Shown: positions 9,122-16,287 of the stretch, one piece after another | Layout of the letters: each line of letters begins with the position of its first letter | Numbering within the stretch: position 1 is the stretch's first letter | Origin: Micromonospora chokoriensis | GTDB lineage: Bacteria > Actinomycetota > Actinomycetes > Mycobacteriales > Micromonosporaceae | Assembly: GCF_000718555.1 (NCBI RefSeq) | Contig: NZ_JOAN01000018.1 | Span: forward strand, 71,290 to 135,289 | Direction of reading: 5' to 3' | DNA length: 64,000 nucleotides | Position numbers and translations under genes: made by a program | Notes under the pieces: generated by a model | The model's input: only the letters and a program-made list of their open reading frames with translations | The model's database searches: none | Told to the model about the DNA's origin: nothing

Positions 9122-10012
9122 TTATGCTGTCGTCAGGTGGCGGTAGACGGTGGCCCGCGACACCCCCAGCGCGGCGGCGATCGCGTCCACCGAGTGGGTG
9201 CCCGCCGCGTGCATCCGCCGGGCCGCCTCGACCTGCTCCCGGCCCAGCGCGGGCGGCCGTCCCGGCCGTCGACGCCGGCTCGCAATCCCCGCCCCGCCGG
9301 CCACGTCCGGTGGCGTCGTCGGGCTCGTGCCCGCCGCGGCCGCACCCCTCGCGGTCGCGTGCGTCGGGGTTCCGCGCGCCGGCCGGATCGTCGTGCCCGG
9401 CTCGACCACGGCGTCCCGGTGCGCCGCGACTGCGGCGTCCGCAGGCGGGCTGGTCTCGACATTCGTGGGCAGCGGGGCCAGCAGTCGGCGTACGCCGTCG
9501 AGCATGTCGGCGCGCAGCACCTCGTCGGACACGTCGGTGAAGAAGACGATCGGGTCGCTGCACGCGGCCACCGCCTGCACCGCGAGCACCCGCTCGCGGC
9601 GGCCGGCATCCGGCCCGGCGATGAGGTCGTTGGCCCGCATCGCCACCTCCATGAGGCGGTGGTACGTGTCGCCCCGGCCGACCAGCGCGATGTCGTGGAA
9701 GAGCATGCCGAGCGGCCGGCGGTGGGCGAGCATGATGTCCACCCAGCCCTCCAGCACCGTCCACCGGGCCAACTCGGTGGGCTGCGTCCGGGCCGAGTCG
9801 AGCAGTGCCTCCAGGTCCGCCACCAGGGGCTCGACCAGGGCGGCGAGCAGATGCTCCTTGGCCGGGAAGTGGTACAGGATCGCGGTCTTGGTCAGCCGCA
9901 GCCGTTCGCCGATCTGACGCAGCGAGGTGCGCTGGTAGCCGTGTTCGGCGAACAGGTCGAGCGCGGCGCGCAGGATCCGGGTGCGGGTGTCGTCCGCGGG
10001 ATCGGCGGTCAT
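9122..10012 (-). CDS. TetR family regulator with extra C-terminal resolvase-type HTH
   Basis: 296-aa regulator. Residues ~8-55 are a standard TetR HTH (TRTRILRAALDLFAEHGYQR, then LTKTAILYHFPAKEHLL). A helical ligand/dimer domain follows to about residue 185, then a low-complexity linker rich in Pro, Ala and Thr. Residues ~245-296 are GRPPALGREQVEAARRMHAA followed by SVDAIAAALGVSRATVYRHL, the Hin/resolvase-type helix-turn-helix normally found at the end of serine recombinases. TetR proteins are usually ~200 aa, so the second DNA-binding domain is an unusual addition. It is divergent from the ABC ATPase/permease operon, whose promoter contains a TetR-like palindrome, so repression of that operon is likely. 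The open frame upstream of 10012 is antisense to the ATPase gene and not coding. Confidence 0.85.
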   Translation of the reverse strand: MTADPADDTRTRILRAALDLFAEHGYQRTSLRQIGERLRLTKTAILYHFPAKEHLLAALVEPLVADLEALLDSARTQPTELARWTVLEGWVDIMLAHRRPLGMLFHDIALVGRGDTYHRLMEVAMRANDLIAGPDAGRRERVLAVQAVAACSDPIVFFTDVSDEVLRADMLDGVRRLLAPLPTNVETSPPADAAVAAHRDAVVEPGTTIRPARGTPTHATARGAAAAGTSPTTPPDVAGGAGIASRRRRPGRPPALGREQVEAARRMHAAGTHSVDAIAAALGVSRATVYRHLTTA

Positions 10013-10056
10013 GTCGGCAAGCCTAGCCACGTCCTGACCGGTGGGCACGATCACCG

Positions 10057-10086
10057 TTGATTTGCCTGACCGCCGGTCAGTACAGT
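10057..10086 (+). promoter_or_regulatory. Promoter of the ABC operon with embedded TetR-like operator
   Basis: TTGATT (10057-10062) and TACAGT (10081-10086) form -35 and -10 boxes separated by 18 nt. The spacer holds a palindrome, CTGACC-GCC-GGTCAG (10066-10080), of the type bound by TetR regulators. The TetR gene starts 54 nt away on the other strand, consistent with repression by blocking RNA polymerase. Confidence 0.65.
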
Positions 10087-10120
10087 GGGGACGGTCGACG
10101 CACCCAACGCAGGAGGGGCC

Positions 10121-11086
10121 ATGCCCGTCATCTCGATCACCAACCTGGTCAAGAAGTTCGGCGTCATCCGGGCACTCGACGGGTTGGATCTGCACGTCGA
10201 GCAGGGGGAGGTGCACGGCTTCCTCGGGCCCAACGGCTCCGGAAAGTCCACCACCATCCGGATCCTGCTCGGGCTGCTCCGCCGCGACTCCGGCGACGCC
10301 CAGGTGCTCGGCGCCGACCCGTGGCGCGACGCGGTCCGCCTGCACCGCAGGCTGGCGTACGTGCCGGGCGACGTCAGTCTCTGGCCCAACCTCACCGGCG
10401 GGCAAGCCATCGACCTGCTCGGTCAGTTGCGTGGCGGCCTCGACCGGCGTCGCCGCGACGAGCTGCTGCACCGCTTCGACCTCGACCCGACCCGCCGCTG
10501 CCGCACCTACTCCAAGGGCAACCGGCAGAAGGTCGCCATCGTCGCCGCCTTCTCCTCCCCGGTGGAGCTCTACGTGCTCGACGAGCCGACCTCCGGCCTC
10601 GACCCCCTGATGGAGGCGGTGTTCCAGGACGAGGTGCGGCGGATCAAGGAGGCCGGCTCCACAGTGCTGCTCTCCAGCCACGTGCTCGCCGAGGTCGAGG
10701 CGCTCTGCGACCGGGTCAGCATCATCCGGGAGGGCCGCACCGTCGAGTCCGGCACCCTGGCCGAGCTGCGCCACCTCACCCGTACGGCGGTGACCGTCGA
10801 GACGGCCCGTCCGGTCAGCGGCCTGGACGCGCTGCCCGGCGTGCACAACCTGCACGAGGCCGACGGTCGTATCCACCTGGAGGTCGACCCCGCTCACCTC
10901 GACGAGCTGCTCGGCCAGCTCATCCGCTTCGGCGTCCGCGCGCTGACCAGCACACCACCCACCCTGGAACAGCTCTTCCTGCGCCACTACGGCGGCGACC
11001 CCGCCGCCGCTACCACGGGCGCTGACGCTCCCGCCGCCAGCGTCCCGGCCGCCGATGCGCAGGCCCTGCAGGGCGGTGCGCGGTGA
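10121..11086 (+). CDS. ABC transporter ATP-binding protein (drug-efflux type)
   Basis: 321-aa ATPase. Walker A GPNGSGKST is at about residue 42, the CcmA-type signature is degenerate (TYSKGNRQKV in place of the usual LSGGQ form), and Walker B YVLDEPTSGLDP follows, then the H-loop LLSSHVL. A C-terminal extension after residue 215 matches the DrrA/antibiotic-exporter layout. The ATG at 10121 has AGGAGGGG just upstream. Its stop overlaps the GTG start of the permease by 4 nt, so the two are translationally coupled and form a DrrAB-like exporter. Regulated by the adjacent TetR protein through the operator in its promoter. Confidence 0.9.
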   Translation: MPVISITNLVKKFGVIRALDGLDLHVEQGEVHGFLGPNGSGKSTTIRILLGLLRRDSGDAQVLGADPWRDAVRLHRRLAYVPGDVSLWPNLTGGQAIDLLGQLRGGLDRRRRDELLHRFDLDPTRRCRTYSKGNRQKVAIVAAFSSPVELYVLDEPTSGLDPLMEAVFQDEVRRIKEAGSTVLLSSHVLAEVEALCDRVSIIREGRTVESGTLAELRHLTRTAVTVETARPVSGLDALPGVHNLHEADGRIHLEVDPAHLDELLGQLIRFGVRALTSTPPTLEQLFLRHYGGDPAAATTGADAPAASVPAADAQALQGGAR

Positions 11087-12708
11087 GCGCACTGACCGGC
11101 ACGACCCTGCTGGCCCGGCTCGTGCTGCGCCGCGACCAGATCCGCCTCGCCGTCTGGATCGTCGGCACACCGCTGCTCGGCTACGCCCTCGCCGGCAGCG
11201 TCGCCGGCGTCTACCCGGTCCAGGAGGCCCGGCTGGGCTACGCCACCACCTCGGCGTCCAGCCTGGTGGCCCGCGCCTTCAACGGCCCCATCCACGGGAC
11301 CGACCTCGGCGCCGTGGTGGTCGCCGAGACGTACGTGACGCTGGCTCTGATCGTCGCCCTGCTGAGCACCTTCGCGGTGACCCGGCACACCCGGCAGAAC
11401 GAGGAGACCGGCCGGGCCGAACTGCTCGGCGCCTCCGTGGTCGGCCGGTACGCGCCGCTGACCGCCGCGCTGCTCGTCACCGTCGCGGCGAACGCCCTGG
11501 CCGCCGTGCTGCTCGCGGTCGCGCTTGTCGGCGCCGGCCTGCCGCTCGCCGGCTCCGTCGCGGCCGCCGCCGCGATCGGCGGCGTCGGCGTCGCCTTCAC
11601 CGCCATCGCCGCGGTCACCGCCCAACTCTCCGTCACCTCGCGCGGCGCCAACTCCCTCGCCGCCGCCGCCGTCGGACTCTCCTTCGTGCTGCGCGCCGCC
11701 GGCGACGTCTTCGGCTCCCAGAGCGCCGACGGTACCCAGGTGCGGAGCGCCTGGCCGTCATGGATCTCCCCGCTCGGCTGGGGCAACCAGGTACGAGCCT
11801 TCGACGGTGAACGCTGGTGGGTGCTCGCCCTGCCCGCCGCGCTGCTGCTCGCCGGGGTGGCGCTGGCGTACACCCTCGCCGAGCGACGCGACCAGGGGGC
11901 CGGGCTGATCGCCCCCCGACGCGGCCCGGCCACCGGCGCGCGACAACTGCTCAGCCCCGCCGGGCTGGCCTGGCGGATGCAGCGCGGCGCGCTGCTCGGC
12001 TGGGCGGTGGGGGTGGCCGTGCTCGGCTTCTCCATGGGCGTCGCCGCCGACGAGTTCAACGACATGATCGACGCGAATCCGGCCGCCGCCGAGGCGATAA
12101 ACGCGATGGGTGGCGGCGCCGGCCTGGTCAAGTCGTACCTGGCCGCGATGCTCGCCCTCTTCGCCCTGACCATCGGCGCGTACGTCGTGCAGGCCCTGCT
12201 GCGCGTACGCGCCGACGAAGCCGACGGGGTGCTGGAAGCCGCCCTCGCCACAGCGGTCAGCCGCACCCGTTGGCTCGGCACCCAGGTGCTCGCCGCGGTG
12301 CTCGGCGCCGTCGCCCTGCTGCTGCTCGCCGGCGTGACCACCGGCCTCGGCTACGGCGTCGTCACCGGCGACCCGCTCGGGCAGGCCGTCGAGCTGGGCG
12401 GTGCTGCGCTGCTGCGGCTGCCCGCCCTGCTCGTGGTGGCCGGGGTGGTGACCGCGATCTTCGGGCTGCTGCCCCGCTGGTCGGTGGTGCTGTCCTGGAC
12501 GACGCTACTGGTCTTCCTGCTCCTCGGGCAGCTCGGCGCGGTGCTGGAGCTGCCCCAGGCCGCGCTCAACGTCTCCCCGTACACCCACGTGCCGGCCGTG
12601 CCCGCGGTCGACCCGGCGGCGCTTCCCCTGGTGGTGCTGGCGGCGGTGGCCGCGGCCCTGCTCGCCGTCGGCGTGGCCGCCTTCCGCCACCGCGACGTCC
12701 CGTCCTGA
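11083..12708 (+). CDS. ABC transporter permease (12-TM exporter type)
   Basis: 541-aa membrane protein with about twelve hydrophobic helices arranged as two six-helix halves, e.g. LIVALLSTFAVT, LTAALLVTVAANALAAVLL, LLGWAVGVAVLGFSMGV, and VVLAAVAAALLAVGVAAF at the end. This duplicated permease type partners DrrA-like ATPases in actinomycete antibiotic or lipid efflux. The GTG at 11083 overlaps the ATPase stop (GTGA). The substrate is unknown. A large inverted repeat follows the stop. Confidence 0.88.
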   Translation: MSALTGTTLLARLVLRRDQIRLAVWIVGTPLLGYALAGSVAGVYPVQEARLGYATTSASSLVARAFNGPIHGTDLGAVVVAETYVTLALIVALLSTFAVTRHTRQNEETGRAELLGASVVGRYAPLTAALLVTVAANALAAVLLAVALVGAGLPLAGSVAAAAAIGGVGVAFTAIAAVTAQLSVTSRGANSLAAAAVGLSFVLRAAGDVFGSQSADGTQVRSAWPSWISPLGWGNQVRAFDGERWWVLALPAALLLAGVALAYTLAERRDQGAGLIAPRRGPATGARQLLSPAGLAWRMQRGALLGWAVGVAVLGFSMGVAADEFNDMIDANPAAAEAINAMGGGAGLVKSYLAAMLALFALTIGAYVVQALLRVRADEADGVLEAALATAVSRTRWLGTQVLAAVLGAVALLLLAGVTTGLGYGVVTGDPLGQAVELGGAALLRLPALLVVAGVVTAIFGLLPRWSVVLSWTTLLVFLLLGQLGAVLELPQAALNVSPYTHVPAVPAVDPAALPLVVLAAVAAALLAVGVAAFRHRDVPS

Positions 12709-12730
12709 CCAACGGCTCGGGCGTCCCGAT

Positions 12731-12791
12731 GATCGCTGGCAGCTCAGCGACTCGGCACGCCGACGTCAGCCCTGCTGAGCTGCCACCGATC
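12731..12791. terminator. Long inverted repeat, likely terminator
   Basis: 12737-12748 and 12774-12785 are perfect 12-bp inverted copies; after one mismatch the stem continues for 5 bp (12731-12735 with 12787-12791), giving 17 of 18 pairs around a 25-nt loop. It lies 23 bp after the permease stop, as expected for a terminator, though the large loop is unusual. Confidence 0.5.
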
Positions 12792-12824
12792 ACCTGACTA
12801 ACACACGTGGGGTCCGACCGGGCG

Positions 12825-12851
12825 TTGTACACAGGTCGGTGGCTGTCCACA
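12825..12851 (+). promoter_or_regulatory. Paired TTGTCCACAG-like boxes upstream of a DUF559 gene
   Basis: TTGTACACAG (12825-12834) and TGTCCACAG (ending 12851) lie 17 nt apart about 55-80 nt before the gene start. The same arrangement precedes the paralogue at 62954. The motif resembles the actinobacterial DnaA box TTGTCCACA, but the repeated arrangement suggests a shared regulatory site. Confidence 0.4.
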
Positions 12852-12906
12852 GAGGGCCGGCAGGTGCGGTTGCGGTGGGCTTGGGTAAGGCTTCACGGTT
12901 CCGTGC

Positions 12907-13857
12907 GTGAACTCGGTGCTTCGGGAACTCGTGGAGCTTGGCGGTGGGCTGGTGACGCTCGGGACGGCCGGGCAGGTGGTGCCGTCGTGGACGCTTCAGC
13001 AGGCTTGCCGTAACGGCGAGTTGGTGCGGGTTCTGCCTGAGGTATTCGTGGCGGCGCACCTCGTCGGTGGGCGACCCGGCGTTCCGGTTCTGAGTCGACT
13101 CGACCCTGCCCTGAGCCGGCGGGCGGCTCTCGCCTGGGCCGGCGCCTACGGCGCGCTCAGTCATCTCAGCGCGCTCGCCGTGTGGGGACTGCGCCCCGAG
13201 GTGGTTGGTGACCCCGTGCACCTGAGTGCGTCGGCGAGCGCGAGCCTGCGCACCCGACCCGGAGTGATCGTGCATCGACGCCGCGGGCTGACCATCGAGC
13301 CGCCGCAGGTGATACTTCGGCGGGGCCTGATGGTCACCCGCCTCGAACAGGCCCTCGTCGACTCGTGGCCGACGATGCCGCCCACCGACCGGCGGGCGTT
13401 GGTGATCCGAGCGGTCAACGACTGGCTGACCACACCCGAACGGCTGTCGGCGGCCCTGGAGCGGGTGCCGAAGCTGATCGACCGGGCGGCGCTCCGGCAT
13501 CTGCTTGCGAAGCTTGCCGACGGGTGCCGCAGCCCGCTCGAAATCTGGGGTCAGGAGCACGTATTCACCGGTCCGGGGATGCCGACGTTCCGCCGGCAGG
13601 TGTCGGTCCGTGTCGGGGGCCGCTTGGTGTACCTCGACATGTTCGCCGAGCGGGAACGGGTCAACATCGAACTCGACGGGGCCACCACCCACGGCAGCCC
13701 TTGGCAGCGCGAGATCGACCTGCGCCGTGATGCCCTACTGGCGGCCGTTGGGATCCTGGTCGTCCGCTTCGCCCACCGCCGCCTCGTGCACGAGGCCGAA
13801 GCGGTACGCCGGGAGACCCTGGCCATCCTGGCCATCCTGGCGGCCCGCCGGAACTGA
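12907..13857 (+). CDS. DUF559-type protein with AbiEi-like N-terminus and Vsr-like nuclease C-terminus
   Basis: 316-aa protein. The N-terminal ~120 residues resemble AbiEi antitoxin-type winged helices (the Q-ACRNGELVRVLPEVFVA stretch, where a 'transcription regulator plus promoter-like strand' is typical). The C-terminal ~100 residues form a DUF559/very-short-patch-repair-like nuclease fold with RSPLEIWGQEHVF, YLDMFAERERVNIELDG, the conserved D-x-D/E pattern, and REIDLRRDALLAAVGILVVR. The family is abundant in Micromonosporaceae and its function is not established. The gene at 62954-63904 is a same-length paralogue, so the two bracket the defence island. The GTG at 12907 is used; GTG 12916 is an alternative. 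Confidence 0.7.
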   Translation: MNSVLRELVELGGGLVTLGTAGQVVPSWTLQQACRNGELVRVLPEVFVAAHLVGGRPGVPVLSRLDPALSRRAALAWAGAYGALSHLSALAVWGLRPEVVGDPVHLSASASASLRTRPGVIVHRRRGLTIEPPQVILRRGLMVTRLEQALVDSWPTMPPTDRRALVIRAVNDWLTTPERLSAALERVPKLIDRAALRHLLAKLADGCRSPLEIWGQEHVFTGPGMPTFRRQVSVRVGGRLVYLDMFAERERVNIELDGATTHGSPWQREIDLRRDALLAAVGILVVRFAHRRLVHEAEAVRRETLAILAILAARRN

Positions 13858-13913
13858 TGCGGGTGTTGTTCGGAGACTGATAGACCATCATGGGTCTTGC
13901 CGAGCAGGACTTA

Positions 13914-13943
13914 GCGCAGGTGCGAACCTCGCACGACAAGCGC
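13914..13943. terminator. Hairpin between convergent genes
   Basis: GTGCGA-acc-TCGCAC (13920-13934) is flanked by pairing GCGC segments at 13914-13917 and 13940-13943. It sits between the DUF559 stop and the Crp/Fnr stop and could terminate both. Confidence 0.4.
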
Positions 13944-13947
13944 GGCA

Positions 13948-14688
13948 TCAATTGGTGCTCGCGGTCCACGTCCGATCGCTGTCGTCCAGGTGGCCGACAC
14001 GCTGAAGCTGTGCCACATCGTGAACGATGATTTGGCGATAGCCCGTCTGAATGACTCCCGCCTGCCGGAGTTCACGGAGGGCCTTCTCCACCGTCGGCTC
14101 TGCGGCACCGCAGAGTGACGCCAGCTCGGGCTGAGTCAGCGTCACTCCGACGGTACGACCGGCACCGGTGATCTCGCCGTGTGTCGTCGAAAGTTCGGCC
14201 AGAACCCGGGCCAAGCGGATCTTTGCCGGGTAGGCGGTGAAGTCGACTCGGCGTTGGTTCGCCCACCGGAAGCGGGCCGCAGTGGTTCGTGCCAGGGCGA
14301 GCGCGGCGTCTGGCTGATCGAGGAGGAAGGGATGCCAGTCTCGCTTGTGGATGACGCTGATCAGGCCCACGCCGCATGTTGTAACCGTCGCTGTCCGTGG
14401 CGTGTCATTGAGTGCGGAGATTTCGCCGACCACGTCGCCTGAGACGCGGATGGCCAGGAGCGCTTGACGGCCATCTGTCATGTTGACGGTCACCTTCGTA
14501 ATGGCTTCTCGGAGAAGTATCAGGTGGCTCCCGGTGTCTCCCTCCCGCAAGATGTGGTCGCCAGGCCTAACCGAGACAGTCGTTCCCAACGCAAGGAGGC
14601 TGGCTCTGGCCTTCGAACTCAGGCAGCCAAGCAGGGTGCCGGGAGGCCAGGAAAGACTCACCGACGGCTGGTCGTGGTTGCGTCGCAT
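13948..14688 (-). CDS. Crp/Fnr family transcriptional regulator with intact cNMP-binding motif
   Basis: Predicted 246-aa regulator from the ATG at 14688. A cyclic-nucleotide-binding beta-roll occupies the first ~130 residues: LREGDTGSHLILL and the phosphate-binding cassette VGEISALNDTPRTATV, in which the Glu and Arg that contact the cyclic phosphate are present. The triad is R-T-A, a variant often linked with cGMP-type sites in other CNB proteins. A HTH_Crp winged helix follows (LTQPELASLCGAAEPTVEKA, then RELRQAGVI). The frame continues upstream to a TTG at 14805 that overlaps the stop of the PycTM-like gene (TTGA), so a coupled 285-aa form is possible. Co-transcribed with that gene and near a cyclase-like gene, which suggests that it senses a cyclic nucleotide made locally (inference). 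Confidence 0.82.
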   Translation of the reverse strand: MRRNHDQPSVSLSWPPGTLLGCLSSKARASLLALGTTVSVRPGDHILREGDTGSHLILLREAITKVTVNMTDGRQALLAIRVSGDVVGEISALNDTPRTATVTTCGVGLISVIHKRDWHPFLLDQPDAALALARTTAARFRWANQRRVDFTAYPAKIRLARVLAELSTTHGEITGAGRTVGVTLTQPELASLCGAAEPTVEKALRELRQAGVIQTGYRQIIVHDVAQLQRVGHLDDSDRTWTASTN

Positions 14689-14801
14689 CTCAGTACCCCG
14701 TTCGTCGGCAGGCGCCCCTGCTCGTGGCGGATGCACAGGGGCAGCCATTGGACGCATTGTTTCTGATGCGAAGTGCCCGCAGAAGCTCCCCGCTGCCTCT
14801 A

Positions 14802-15329
14802 TCAATTACCCATTACGGCGATGGTCAGCCAAACTAGGCCAGTGCAGCTGGCAGCCGCGCTCCAGGGCATCGCAGATCGCACCCGTTGGTGCTTCGTGAG
14901 CGCGATATCGGCGAGGACTGTCGCTAGGAGCCATGCTTCGGCGGGCTCCCCACCTGCGTCAAGTTGTGGCGGCGCGACGCGGACGGCACGTAGCGCCGGG
15001 AACCCGAACCTGTTGGGTGAGGGAGGCCCGGACGTCTGAGGCCGAAAGCCGATTGCGAGATGTCGCGTCGCGATCAGGAGAGTGGTCAGGAAGAACAGAC
15101 CGATGCAGTACACGACCATGGCGACGTGGCGACCCGCAGCAACGTGTAGGACCACGGGTGCCTGGCTGATGATGAGGGTCACCACGGAACCATGGAAGGC
15201 GAACATCCTAGCGATCTTGGTGTCGGCATGCCGGATGGAGTCCTGGTGTAGGTGGATCGCAGCGAGCGCCCGCTCAACGTCCGTGTCGGGCCGCGCGTAC
15301 CTCAGCCGATGGCGCGTTGGAATGGTCAT
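14802..15329 (-). CDS. PycTM-like (DUF5706-type) small membrane protein
   Basis: 175-aa protein. The N-terminal helix ERALAAIHLHQDSIRHADTK leads directly into a membrane segment (FAFHGSVVTLIISQAPVVL); a second segment is HVAMVVYCIGLFFLTTLLIA and a third lies at the C-terminus (GLVWLTIAVMG). The helix ending in ADTK before the first TM is the recognisable feature of the Pycsar effector PycTM/DUF5706 family, whose members damage the membrane when activated by cyclic pyrimidine nucleotides. No separate nucleotide-binding domain is visible here; the overlapping downstream gene encodes a Crp-type cNMP-binding protein instead. Divergent from the cyclase-like gene. Family assignment is from pattern memory and should be treated as probable. 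Confidence 0.65.
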   Translation of the reverse strand: MTIPTRHRLRYARPDTDVERALAAIHLHQDSIRHADTKIARMFAFHGSVVTLIISQAPVVLHVAAGRHVAMVVYCIGLFFLTTLLIATRHLAIGFRPQTSGPPSPNRFGFPALRAVRVAPPQLDAGGEPAEAWLLATVLADIALTKHQRVRSAMPWSAAASCTGLVWLTIAVMGN

Positions 15330-15455
15330 GGGTCCAGGGAAGATGAGGAGCGGCGGCGGTACCCCCTCTCAGTACGGGTTTCCGCCTTTCCGACAGGTGT
15401 TCATCTGCTTCCTGACAACCCGTACTTCGACGGGTTTCCCACCGTCCGCCATCGC

Positions 15456-15461
15456 TATAAG
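15456..15461 (+). promoter_or_regulatory. Putative -10 box for the cyclase-like operon
   Basis: TATAAG lies 37 nt before the ATG at 15499, in the 169-bp gap between the divergent membrane-protein and cyclase-like genes. Two copies of ACGGGTTTCC (about 15374 and 15430) precede it and could be regulator half-sites. No clear -35 is seen. Confidence 0.4.
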
Positions 15462-15498
15462 TGAGATGACCACAACCTGCGGGGCGTGAGGGGACGAG

Positions 15499-16287
15499 AT
15501 GTCAACGTTGCAGCCGGACCGTCGACTGATGATGTTCGTGGACATGGAGAGCTACAGCCGGCACGACGACGCCGGCCAGGTCAACGCCCAAACGAGCTTT
15601 CGCCTGCTCATGCAGAGAGCGGCTGAGCAATGCGGGCTTGAGCGGGAGGGTTGGGAGATCCAGCCCACCGGCGACGGGGAGCTTGCGCTCTTCCCGCTCG
15701 GTACGCCTGAACCCCGGGTCGTTGCCGACCTCGTGCCCGCCATGGACAGGATTCTCCGCGACCACAACCGTCATGCCGGTCAGCACGCGCAGGTTCGGAT
15801 GCGGGTTGCTTTCCACCAGGGACTGGTGACGAAGACGGAGAACGGTTACGCCGGCTCTGCGGTCGTGACCGCGGCTCGCCTGGTAGAGGCACCCCCGTTG
15901 AAGGACGCGTTGGCATCATTCCCCGAGGCGGCGGTGGCGATGATCGTCTCCTCCACCCTTTATCGAGAGGTGGTGAGCCAGTCGTACAGCGGGATACGGA
16001 AGGAGCGTTACGGTCGGGTCAGTGTCCACGTAAAATCATTCGGCGAGGAGGCGTGGATCTTCGTTCCCGACGAGAACATCAATTCGGCGAGAGTCGTACC
16101 TCTCGGTGCGACTACGCCGGCACCCCGGCCTGACGCAGGCGGCGCAGGCAGGGTGCAGGCAGAACTGGCAGGTGGGAGCCGGTTCGATTTCGGCAGTGTG
16201 GTCAACCACGGTCCGGCCGTCTTCGGCGATCAGGGTCAAGCGTGGGGTGCGGCGGCCAGGCGGACTGACGGGGACGGGCGACAGTGA
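15499..16287 (+). CDS. Class III nucleotidyl cyclase-like protein with C-terminal shared motif
   Basis: 262-aa soluble protein. Class III cyclase landmarks are visible: FVDMESYS (metal Asp15), TGDGELALF (second metal Asp59), RVAFHQGLV and GSAVVTAARLVE. Arg127 of the transition-state pair is kept, but the canonical Asn is Val123, so activity may be altered or the nucleotide specificity divergent, as in Pycsar-type cyclases. The last ~35 residues are a separate tail with N-H-G-P-A-V-F-G-D (236-244), matched by N-A-G-P-S-A-F-G-D in the next gene. GGGGACGAG precedes the ATG. The stop overlaps the next start (GTGA), so cyclase and P-loop protein are coupled. A defence cyclase is plausible; a plain adenylate cyclase homologue is the alternative. 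Confidence 0.68.
   Translation: MSTLQPDRRLMMFVDMESYSRHDDAGQVNAQTSFRLLMQRAAEQCGLEREGWEIQPTGDGELALFPLGTPEPRVVADLVPAMDRILRDHNRHAGQHAQVRMRVAFHQGLVTKTENGYAGSAVVTAARLVEAPPLKDALASFPEAAVAMIVSSTLYREVVSQSYSGIRKERYGRVSVHVKSFGEEAWIFVPDENINSARVVPLGATTPAPRPDAGGAGRVQAELAGGSRFDFGSVVNHGPAVFGDQGQAWGAAARRTDGDGRQ

Noticed and set aside
10013..11170. Upstream extension of the TetR frame to 682 aa
   Set aside because: It is antisense to the ABC ATPase gene and low-complexity; the TetR HTH begins at the ATG 10012.
12907..13857. Calling the DUF559 gene a confirmed AbiEi antitoxin
   Set aside because: No AbiEii toxin gene is adjacent, and the C-terminal domain is nuclease-like, so an antitoxin role is not supported here.
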